Of a stretch of DNA of 5,693 bases, positions 1 to 5,650 are shown piece after piece (position 1 is the stretch's first letter; each line of letters opens with the position of its first letter). Both the position numbers and the translations under genes were made by a program. A model generated the notes under the pieces. That model ran no database searches. It saw only the letters and a program-made list of their open reading frames with translations, and was not told where the DNA came from. The stretch comes from Deltaproteobacteria bacterium (GTDB lineage: Bacteria > Desulfobacterota > Syntrophia > Syntrophales > UBA2192): the NCBI GenBank assembly GCA_026388445.1, contig JAPLJU010000095.1:1-5693 (forward strand). The letters run 5' to 3'.

Positions 1-380
1 TTAATCACAATGACCAGTGACATCGCCCGGATAAGGGGCGTCAGAATCGGCTGGTTATAGAAAGCGGCAATCCAGGGAGCAACCAGGCACAACAGACCCG
101 CCACCACCAACCCGACCAGGATGTTAAAGTAAAAAATCGAAGAGATGTCGGTAGTCGTTGCTTCACGCTTCCGAACCAAGGCGGCCCCAAAACCGCTGTC
201 GAGGAGTGCTTGTGACACACCCATGAAGATTGTTAGCATTCCAAGGAGACCGAACTGCTCCGGAAACAACAACCGCGCCAGTACAATCCCGATGAAGAAT
301 CGCACACTCTGCAGACCAATCGCTTCGACGAAGCTCCAGTAAAGGGCATGAACAGTTTTGTGTCTTAATGAGTCCGGCAA
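1..380 (-). CDS. Wzx/WzxC-like polysaccharide flippase, N-terminal part (runs off left edge)
   Basis: This reading frame is open from a TAG stop near 421 down to base 1 and encodes the first 126 residues of an oligosaccharide flippase of the MATE/MOP superfamily (polysaccharide biosynthesis protein). Such inner-membrane proteins move undecaprenyl-diphosphate-linked repeat units to the periplasm. Visible family traits are a short basic N-terminus (LRHKTVHALYWSF), a first membrane helix with LARLLFPEQFGLLGM at about residues 34-48, SQALLDSGFGAALVRK at 56-71, and a long hydrophobic helix at about 85-107 ending in APWIAAFYNQP. No ATG lies between the in-frame stop and the conserved N-terminus. 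The best start is TTG at 380, with AAGGA ten bases upstream. The frame has fewer GC-rich wobble positions than the genes to its right and follows a 163-base gap, so it may be a separate transcription unit. The family call is firm; the start is less sure. Confidence 0.82.
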   Translation of the reverse strand, partial: MPDSLRHKTVHALYWSFVEAIGLQSVRFFIGIVLARLLFPEQFGLLGMLTIFMGVSQALLDSGFGAALVRKREATTTDISSIFYFNILVGLVVAGLLCLVAPWIAAFYNQPILTPLIRAMSLVIVI

Positions 381-543
381 CCTTATCGTATCCTTAATCA
401 GTAATGTCCGGTTAAATGTCTAAAATATTCATCAGGTCAGGACCGAAACAGGAGCATAGGGAAACGGGAGATACCCGTGCTGGATCTGATACAACTTGCG
501 CCTGTGAAGATAATTAGCAGTTGCGGCCCGAGGCTCAGGACCG
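381..543. other. Intergenic spacer between the sugar-phosphate transferase and flippase genes
   Basis: No open frame here looks like a gene. The half near the flippase is AT-rich (24 G/C in bases 361-420). It holds two small inverted repeats: one at 523-544 described separately, and one at 464-478 with a 5-bp stem (ACGGG/CCCGT) and a 5-base loop. On the minus strand I looked for a promoter for the flippase. TATTTT near 420 and TAGACA near 417 resemble sigma-70 elements, but neither has a well-spaced partner, so no promoter is called. No GG-N10-GC sigma-54 pattern and no ops/JUMPstart-like GGCGGTAG were seen. Confidence 0.6.
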
Positions 544-544
544 C
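523..544 (-). terminator. Weak hairpin at the stop codon of the transferase gene, possible terminator
   Basis: Read on the minus strand, GCGGTCC and GGGCCGC can pair as a 7-bp stem (one T-G wobble) around an 8-base loop. It starts at the last base of the TAG stop codon of the WecA-like gene. The following bases (AACTGCTAATTATCTTC) are not a real U-tract, so this is at best a poor intrinsic terminator. It could be an mRNA 3' end structure or chance in GC-rich sequence. Confidence 0.22.
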
Positions 545-1695
545 TATCGGCTGTTGCGTCTCCCGGCATATTCTACAATCGATATAATGATCGTAATCAG
601 CAAGGCCTGACCGACAAGAAGAATCCCGTCGATGGGCCGGGCGTTGCGAAGGGCGATGGCGCTGATCCCCAGAGTGGCGCAGAGAAAATAGATAAAAAGA
701 ACGACTTTCTTCCTGTCCCCGAGAAGCTCATAGAGCCTGTGGTGAATGTGGTCCTTTCCCACGTAATCCACCCACTCCCTGAAGGTCTTCACCTTCCCCG
801 TCAGAATCCTCTCCACGGTGATATAAGCCATGTCGAAAATGAGGATCCAGAAGATGAGGACGGGCGCTGAGAAAGATACGATCTCGCTCGTAGAAGACCA
901 TTCCCCCTTCACCGCAAGTGCCGCCAGGATGAAGCCGAGAAAGGTGCTTCCGGTATCGCCCAGGAAGATGGAGGCCTGGCGTTTCCGGGTAAAGTTGTAA
1001 GGAAGGAATCCCAGGCAACTTCCGAGGAGGGCGAGGGCGATCCACCCCATCACGGGCTGACCGGTCTGGTACGCCACGATACCCATGAAGAAGGCAATGA
1101 TGGCGGCCATACCGGCGGCCAGTCCGTCCATGCCATCAATGAAATTCATGGCGTTGGTAATCCCCACGATCCAGAGGATGGTGAAGACCATGTTCATGCC
1201 CTTGCCCCAGAGCTCACGGATGGGAAAAAGATCGAGGACGATGCCCTGATGAATCATCAGGAGAACAACGAGGACCTGGACAAGGAGCTTGAAGCGGGCT
1301 GGGATCTCCCGCCAGTCATCCACAAGGCTCACCGCGGCAACGGCAAGACCCCCGGCAAGCAGGACAACCATGTCCTTATCCGGGATCATGTTCGCGAAAA
1401 GGGCGGCGTTGAAGGCGATGATGATGGGAAGTCCTCCCATGAGAGGCGTCTTCCTCTCGTGGATCTTTCTTCCCCCCGGCATGTCCACTACATTCAACCG
1501 GAGGGCGATCCGCTTAACGACGGGCGTCAGGGCACCGCAGAGGGAAAAGGAAAAGAGAAGAATATAGAGCCACCGACAAGCCAACTCGAAGAACTGGGTT
1601 CGTACGAAGGGTATTAAAAGGACGCAGGAGGCCGCTGCCGAGACGATCCAGAAGATCCTGGTCGGGAAAACCTCCCTGTATTCCGCTGCTGCCAT
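544..1695 (-). CDS. WecA/TagO-like polyprenyl-phosphate N-acetylhexosamine-1-phosphate transferase (MraY family, glycosyltransferase 4)
   Basis: This 383-residue, very hydrophobic protein belongs to the MraY/WecA/TagO family. These inner-membrane enzymes transfer a sugar-1-phosphate, usually GlcNAc-1-P, from a UDP-sugar to undecaprenyl phosphate and so start a lipid-linked glycan. All family motifs are visible: DMPGGRKIHERKTPLMGG at about residues 71-88, the VDDW acidic pair (D126, D127), NAMNFIDGMDGLA from 181, LGDTGSTFLG from 245, and the histidine motif HIHHRL at 316-321 in a cytoplasmic loop. A hydrophobic stretch at about residues 14-31 precedes the usual first helix, suggesting one extra N-terminal membrane segment. 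The frame is open further upstream to 1803, but ATG at 1695 is preferred. It lies 2 bases after the aminotransferase stop and has AAAAGGA 8 bases before it, whereas the upstream extension is hydrophilic and overlaps the neighbour's coding end. Which UDP-sugar is used cannot be read from the sequence. WecA, WbpL or TagO-type roles are all possible. Confidence 0.93.
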   Translation of the reverse strand: MAAAEYREVFPTRIFWIVSAAASCVLLIPFVRTQFFELACRWLYILLFSFSLCGALTPVVKRIALRLNVVDMPGGRKIHERKTPLMGGLPIIIAFNAALFANMIPDKDMVVLLAGGLAVAAVSLVDDWREIPARFKLLVQVLVVLLMIHQGIVLDLFPIRELWGKGMNMVFTILWIVGITNAMNFIDGMDGLAAGMAAIIAFFMGIVAYQTGQPVMGWIALALLGSCLGFLPYNFTRKRQASIFLGDTGSTFLGFILAALAVKGEWSSTSEIVSFSAPVLIFWILIFDMAYITVERILTGKVKTFREWVDYVGKDHIHHRLYELLGDRKKVVLFIYFLCATLGISAIALRNARPIDGILLVGQALLITIIISIVEYAGRRNSR

Positions 1696-1697
1696 GT

Positions 1698-2750
1698 TCA
1701 ACGTCCTTTTCGTGCAAGAAGGGCCTGCAGGTGATCGGTGATGTGCCTCCTCTCGCCATTCATCATGGATGGATAAAGGGGTATGGAGACACTCCTTCTC
1801 CACACGTCTTCTGCCACGGGATAATCGGAAAGATTCAGATACCGGTGGAGGGGCTTGAAGACGGGACGGCGGCAGTCAACGCCTTTCTTCCTCATTTCAT
1901 CAATAAAGGGCGCGGACTCGTCATCAAGAAGAGCCACGTACCGGTAATAGACGTGCTCCCGTCCCGGCGGTGCAACGGGCGGAAGAGCGCTCTCTCCGTC
2001 GAGACACCGGTTGAAACTTTCAGCGATTTCCCTCCTGCGCCAGATAAAAAGCGGGAGTTTTTTCAGTTGGCTGACCCCGAGGGCGGCCTGCATATCCGTC
2101 ATCTTGTAGTTGAAGCGAAGCAGGTGGTCCTCCCTTTCATCATAATCCCGGAGGTCGCGAACCCTCTCCAGGAGGTCTTCGTCATCGGAAAGAACCATGC
2201 CCCCCTCACCCGTGGCGAGCATCTTGGTCGCGTAAAAAGAGAAGATGGAAACCTTCCCGAGAGACCCCACCCGGGCACTGCCGTATTTTGCCCCGATCGC
2301 CTGCGCGCAGTCTTCGATCACGGGGATGCCGAGGGACAGGATCTCCTCCATGTCCGCGGGAAGGCCGAACATGTGGGGCACGATGATGGCCTTCGTTTTT
2401 TTTGTAACTCTCTTCTTCAGGTCCACCACATCAATATTGAAAGTCCGGGGGTCGATATCCGCGAGCACCGGTGTCGCGCCGACATAAGAAACAGCCTGAA
2501 GCAGCGCACTGCACACGAAAGTGGGGAAAATCACCTCGTCACCCGGACCGACTTCCAGTCCGAGAAGCGAAAGATGCAGCGCCGCCGTCCCGGAACTCAC
2601 AGCGACACCGTTTTTTGTCCCGATAAAAGTGGTCAGTTCTTTCTCGAACCGCGCGACCTGCTCACCCTGGACCAGATGGCCCGATTCCAGAACACTCAGC
2701 ACGGCCTTTCGGTCGCTGTCGTCCAATGTCGGCCGGGAATGGGAAATCAT
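1698..2750 (-). CDS. DegT/DnrJ/EryC1/StrS-family PLP-dependent sugar aminotransferase
   Basis: This 350-residue cytoplasmic enzyme is a fold-type I aminotransferase that would convert a keto-sugar nucleotide to an amino sugar nucleotide, usually with glutamate as donor. Family landmarks are SSGTAALHLSLLGL (about 52-65), GDEVIFPTFVCSA (110-122 before trimming, about 70-82 here), ATPVLADIDPRTFNID, VPHMFGLPADM, VIEDCAQAIGA with the PLP-contacting D147 and Q150, and FSFYATKMLATGEGG, whose K176 is the expected Schiff-base lysine. NYKMTDMQAALG at about 214-225 is the usual substrate-side motif. Length is slightly below the common 360-400. The start ATG at 2750 is chosen because homologous sequence begins just after it, and it lies 8 bases after the PIG-L stop with AGGT inside that junction. 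The open frame extends to 2870 only over deacetylase coding sequence. The sugar and the attacked carbon (C3 or C4) are not determinable here. Three A-runs inside the gene are noted among the findings. Confidence 0.93.
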   Translation of the reverse strand: MISHSRPTLDDSDRKAVLSVLESGHLVQGEQVARFEKELTTFIGTKNGVAVSSGTAALHLSLLGLEVGPGDEVIFPTFVCSALLQAVSYVGATPVLADIDPRTFNIDVVDLKKRVTKKTKAIIVPHMFGLPADMEEILSLGIPVIEDCAQAIGAKYGSARVGSLGKVSIFSFYATKMLATGEGGMVLSDDEDLLERVRDLRDYDEREDHLLRFNYKMTDMQAALGVSQLKKLPLFIWRRREIAESFNRCLDGESALPPVAPPGREHVYYRYVALLDDESAPFIDEMRKKGVDCRRPVFKPLHRYLNLSDYPVAEDVWRRSVSIPLYPSMMNGERRHITDHLQALLARKGR

Positions 2751-2758
2751 GGACTTAC

Positions 2759-3382
2759 CTACATGTTGATGAACACGCGGAGGGGGATATACCCCTCGGC
2801 GTACTGAACACGCCCCTGGATGCCGCGAAAGATCGCCGTGGACCTCACAACATCGACAACGGAGAGCCATTCGATGTTTGTCTTCATGACCTGCGAGTTG
2901 TGAGTGAGAAGGATGGCGATCTTTTCCTCGATTGTCTTGTGGATGTCGACGAACAAAAGGGGCGAAAAATTGACCGTCGTCGGCCCCTCGTAGAAAAGAA
3001 CATTTCGCACGTATCGCGTGGCGGAGACGGCGGCTTTGGCGAGCGATCGATGATCCTGGTGAGTGTCATTGCCGTAGTTGACGAAGATAAAGTCCGGCGT
3101 GATCTTCTTGATCAGGTTTTCGATGTCGTAGACCATCCGGTTCATGTTCGGCGTCAATTCCGTGTCCCGGTAGCCCCCCCAGACGAGATCCCTGGCACCC
3201 ATGCGCTCCGCAGCGTGGGACTGCTCCTCTTTCCGCACACCCCCTTCACCGCCCCGCTCGCCGTTCGTCATGACGAGGAGATAGAGATCATGGCCGTCTT
3301 TTGTGTATTTGATCAAATTGCCGGCGCAGCCGACCTCGATATCATCCGGATGGGCCCCGATGGCGAGTATCTTCATCTTCAC
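2759..3382 (-). CDS. PIG-L/LmbE-family zinc-dependent N-deacetylase
   Basis: This 207-residue protein has the hallmarks of the PIG-L (LmbE-like) deacetylase family, which removes N-acetyl or related acyl groups from amino sugars using Zn. The family includes MshB, BshB and the GlcNAc-PI deacetylases. The N-terminal AHPDDIE at residues 10-16 supplies H11, catalytic D13 and ligand D14. NDTHQDHR at 105-112 is the HxxDH motif, with H111 the likely third Zn ligand. TNGERGG (39-45) followed by RKEEQSHAAERMGA is also typical, and the C-terminal AEGYIPLRVF corresponds to the family's usual AE.F ending. The start at 3382 is GTG and overlaps the WbqC stop as GTGA, which implies translational coupling. 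An in-frame ATG two codons later (3376) is an alternative. No signal peptide is seen, so it is cytoplasmic. Its placement suggests action on a nucleotide- or lipid-linked amino sugar of the cluster; the substrate is unknown. A run of seven G sits in codons for WGGY around 3174-3180. Confidence 0.93.
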   Translation of the reverse strand: MKMKILAIGAHPDDIEVGCAGNLIKYTKDGHDLYLLVMTNGERGGEGGVRKEEQSHAAERMGARDLVWGGYRDTELTPNMNRMVYDIENLIKKITPDFIFVNYGNDTHQDHRSLAKAAVSATRYVRNVLFYEGPTTVNFSPLLFVDIHKTIEEKIAILLTHNSQVMKTNIEWLSVVDVVRSTAIFRGIQGRVQYAEGYIPLRVFINM

Positions 3383-4068
3383 GTTCTGCCGTTCCCCCTC
3401 AGGATGTCGAGACTCTTCTCTCCGTGGTTATAGAGAAGATCGATGGCGGACATGTAAGGTTCAAACTGCCCGTAGAGCTGGCCGTAGGTCGGGTGATGGT
3501 ATTCCTGAAAGATCACCCGGATGCCGCTCTTTTCGTACTTCGCAAGATCCATGTAATCCTTCCCCCCGCTTCCCGCTAGGTAGGTATCGCCCCCCAAATA
3601 CTTCGTGAGGGCAATGAGCCGCTCGTCGGGATCTTCGGGAAACGTCCCCATCTCGGAGGCCACATGGACGGGCGTCTCGATGCCCAGAAGGCCGATGAGC
3701 TTCTTGACCACGTGGACATTGAGTTCCGAAATGAGTGTCCACTGACAGGAGAAAGTGTCCTCAAAGAACCCCTCCAGCATCTGCCAGAAGGGTGACTTCC
3801 GGTAGTTGGAGACGAGGGCCTGCCTCTGCTTGTGCTGCCAGCGGTCGGTATTGTTCACACCCACCTCGTTGATGAGCTGAGGGAATTTGTATAGGACGGG
3901 GACGGTGAGCCACATCCAACCCTGGGCCGTCTTGATCTTGTTGCGGTTCTGCCACTCGTTTTTCTTGAACTGGACGTTGTCCAGAAGGACGAAGGCGTCG
4001 GCCCTGTCGACCTTGTCGAAATAGCCCAGCCAGGGCAGATACTGCGGTTGATGCACGGAGACGATCAT
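3379..4068 (-). CDS. WbqC-family protein (O-antigen/polysaccharide cluster protein of unsettled biochemistry)
   Basis: The 229-residue protein is a full-length member of the WbqC-like family. The signature HQPQYLPWLGYFDK is at residues 6-19, followed by LLDNVQFKKNEWQNRNKIK (28-46), TFPEDPDERLIALTKYLGG (142-160), YLAGSGGKDYMD (163-174) and FEPYMSAIDLLYNHG (202-216). It has no signal peptide or membrane helix and should be cytoplasmic. Members occur in O-antigen and other polysaccharide clusters, often near aminotransferases and acyl-modification genes. I am not aware of a firm reaction for the family, so none is assigned. The ATG at 4068 overlaps the stop of the PHP-like gene as ATGA, and its own stop overlaps the deacetylase start as GTGA. 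The three genes are therefore almost certainly co-translated. A GGAGG lies about 15 bases upstream, rather far for a standard ribosome site and consistent with coupling. Conserved H6, Q7 and the lysines of the DNVQFKK segment are candidates for function. Confidence 0.92.
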   Translation of the reverse strand: MIVSVHQPQYLPWLGYFDKVDRADAFVLLDNVQFKKNEWQNRNKIKTAQGWMWLTVPVLYKFPQLINEVGVNNTDRWQHKQRQALVSNYRKSPFWQMLEGFFEDTFSCQWTLISELNVHVVKKLIGLLGIETPVHVASEMGTFPEDPDERLIALTKYLGGDTYLAGSGGKDYMDLAKYEKSGIRVIFQEYHHPTYGQLYGQFEPYMSAIDLLYNHGEKSLDILRGNGRT

Positions 4069-5606
4069 ATCTTTTTCGCGTATCCTCCTGTCTTCTTCCT
4101 TTCATACTTCGCTTTCTTTATCTTCTTTTGTACCTGCGGCGCCGGTTCGTCGGAGGCCTCACACTTCACGAAGATCGGGTTGGAAACGAGGATGCCGCAC
4201 CCCTGCATGTCCATCCGGTAATAATGCTTCTCACCGATCACCGCGGACACGTCTTCGTAGTCCACCGTCATCGGCAGTTTGGCATCGAAGGTTTCGATCA
4301 GCTGACCCGATCGGACGAGGCGCACCCGCACGGGTTGATCAGTCTCTTCTGAAACAGAGAGCGCGACCTTGATCCTTGGCCGTCCCTTGACGACGATGTC
4401 GTCCCCTGAGAGGCCTTTCTTCTCCCCGGCCGGATCCGACACGGAGAACTCATCCATGCGGACAGATCGGGGGTAATTCCCCCGGTAGGCGTACATCTTG
4501 CCGGCCTTTATGGCCTCCAGGACGGCTTTTCTTGATTTCTCCTTCACGAGGAAGATGGTCTGGAAATTTCCCAGTTTTTCGCCGGCATCACCCTCCTTGT
4601 GGTAATCGGCCGTCGCGATGCCCCAGGCCGGCCGGTCCCGGTATCCCCGGCAATACTCGGTGAGAACCCTGTCCCAGAGGTTGCCGGGCTCCGTGATCGT
4701 GATCGTGTCCCCGTAGAGCGCGGCAAAACCCGTGTAACCCTTCGAATCGAGCAGGACCCACGGATAGGGTTCCGTCTTGACCTTAATGGGCCCGAGATCC
4801 TTGACGCCCGATTTCGTCTCGGGATAGTTCCAGAAAGTGATCCCACCCCTCGAACTCACATCGTCAATGAAGTATTGATAAGGAGAGATCCCCTGGTCGC
4901 CGTGATAGGGATCGTAGGGGGAGCTCCGGAAGGGGTTGCTGTTCCACGCGAAGACAAGGCTCAAAAGCGCCAGGGCGACGCCGGCAATCCTGTAGAAACC
5001 CCGCCAGATGATAAGGGCAATCCCCGCGATCAAAGCAACTCCGAAGAGGATAAGCTCCGTAAAGGCCATGGAGAGGTACCGCTTGGAAAATCCGTTGTGC
5101 AGGATGGGGAGGCCTTCGTAGTCCTTGGGGTTCTCCATACCGACGGTGAGAAGGCGCCTTTCGTGATTGTTGGCGGTCAGGCCGCCGTCGAAGACACTTC
5201 CCGTCCAATAGTAGAATGGTGACGACTCCGTGCCGGGGATGATGATCATTCCCGGGTTGTTCTTTTGGGCGTCCTGAATCGCCTGGAGGTATTGATCCGC
5301 CCCGGAGGCACTGATGGAATTCCGCTCCTCGCGCTTCTTGAGCACGTTCCTGAGCGGAGGAAGGCCGTATTCCATGGCCATCAGGTCGTGATCGTTAATG
5401 ACGACAACCTCGAAGCCCCTCTCCCTGGCCATCTTGGCCAGCGTGTCCACGTCGTATGCCCCGTCACTGAAGGTGCTTCGCAGGTCCATCAGACCGGCCA
5501 CCTGCTGGTACTCCGCCCGCGCTTCCAGTGCCACCATCGGACCCAGGAGAAAGATGATGAGTACGAAACTCCATAATTTTCTTTTGCTCTTCATGATCGC
5601 TTTCAT
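4065..5606 (-). CDS. Exported membrane-anchored protein with degenerate PHP (polymerase and histidinol phosphatase) domain
   Basis: The 513-residue protein begins with a signal peptide: MKAIMKSKRK, a hydrophobic core, and an ARA cleavage-like site at about residue 31. A PHP-like domain follows. MDLRSTFSDG (40-49) matches motif I but has D41 and R43 in place of the two histidines. INDHD (70-74) matches TDHD, IPGTES (123-128) supplies the motif glutamate, GGITFWNYP (about 254-262) stands where AHP is expected, and TADYHKEG (332-339) matches the closing DxH. Two membrane helices at about 180-201 and 205-221 form a hairpin inside the domain. From about 410 comes a beta-rich-looking C-terminal segment and a Lys-rich tail (494-513). 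Signal peptide plus hairpin puts both halves of the domain in the periplasm. The role is unknown; it may be a metal hydrolase or a non-catalytic sensor linked to glycan export. ATG at 5606 is chosen because GGGAG lies 5 bases upstream and gives a canonical signal peptide. ATG at 5654 is an alternative, forming ATGA with a possible upstream stop; the frame is open to the right edge. Confidence 0.8.
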   Translation of the reverse strand: MKAIMKSKRKLWSFVLIIFLLGPMVALEARAEYQQVAGLMDLRSTFSDGAYDVDTLAKMARERGFEVVVINDHDLMAMEYGLPPLRNVLKKREERNSISASGADQYLQAIQDAQKNNPGMIIIPGTESSPFYYWTGSVFDGGLTANNHERRLLTVGMENPKDYEGLPILHNGFSKRYLSMAFTELILFGVALIAGIALIIWRGFYRIAGVALALLSLVFAWNSNPFRSSPYDPYHGDQGISPYQYFIDDVSSRGGITFWNYPETKSGVKDLGPIKVKTEPYPWVLLDSKGYTGFAALYGDTITITEPGNLWDRVLTEYCRGYRDRPAWGIATADYHKEGDAGEKLGNFQTIFLVKEKSRKAVLEAIKAGKMYAYRGNYPRSVRMDEFSVSDPAGEKKGLSGDDIVVKGRPRIKVALSVSEETDQPVRVRLVRSGQLIETFDAKLPMTVDYEDVSAVIGEKHYYRMDMQGCGILVSNPIFVKCEASDEPAPQVQKKIKKAKYERKKTGGYAKKI

Positions 5607-5616
5607 TTGTTCTCCC
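5603..5616 (-). promoter_or_regulatory. Ribosome binding site deciding the start of the PHP-like gene
   Basis: On the minus strand the sequence GGGAGAACAAATG places GGGAG five bases before ATG 5606. The alternative ATG at 5654 only has GAGGG about 13 bases upstream, and ATG 5594 has no purine-rich site. This supports 5606 as the main start. The overlap-type start at 5654 could still be used through coupling to an upstream gene. Confidence 0.45.
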
Positions 5617-5650
5617 GGTATGCTGACCCACCGTGGTAATGATCGCTCTT

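Noticed and set aside
145..342. Plus-strand open frame of 65 codons near the left edge
   Set aside because: It is antisense to the flippase, whose minus-strand translation gives a convincing membrane protein.
437..543. Nine-base direct repeat TCAGGACCG at 437-445 and 535-543
   Set aside because: Two short copies 98 bases apart with no flanking structure. Compatible with chance and not enough for an attachment site or insertion scar.
1696..1803. Upstream extension of the WecA-like gene to ATG 1803
   Set aside because: The extra 36 residues are hydrophilic and overlap the aminotransferase end. ATG 1695 has a good ribosome site and fits the family N-terminus.
1731..2807. Long plus-strand open frame of 358 codons
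   Set aside because: It lies wholly antisense to the aminotransferase, which has clear family motifs. Its translation shows no recognisable domain and is rich in H, R, G and P, as expected of a GC-rich shadow frame.
2726..3433. Plus-strand open frame of 235 codons
   Set aside because: Antisense to the PIG-L gene with its AHPDD and HxxDH motifs. No credible ribosome site or family features.
4599..5222. Plus-strand open frame of 207 codons inside the PHP-like gene
   Set aside because: Antisense shadow. Low-complexity R/V/D/G composition and no domain or ribosome site.
4065..5606. Assignment of the PHP-like protein as a CpsB/YwqE-type tyrosine phosphatase
   Set aside because: Those are cytoplasmic, about 250 residues, and keep the HxH motif. 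This protein is exported, twice as long, has a membrane hairpin and lacks HxH.
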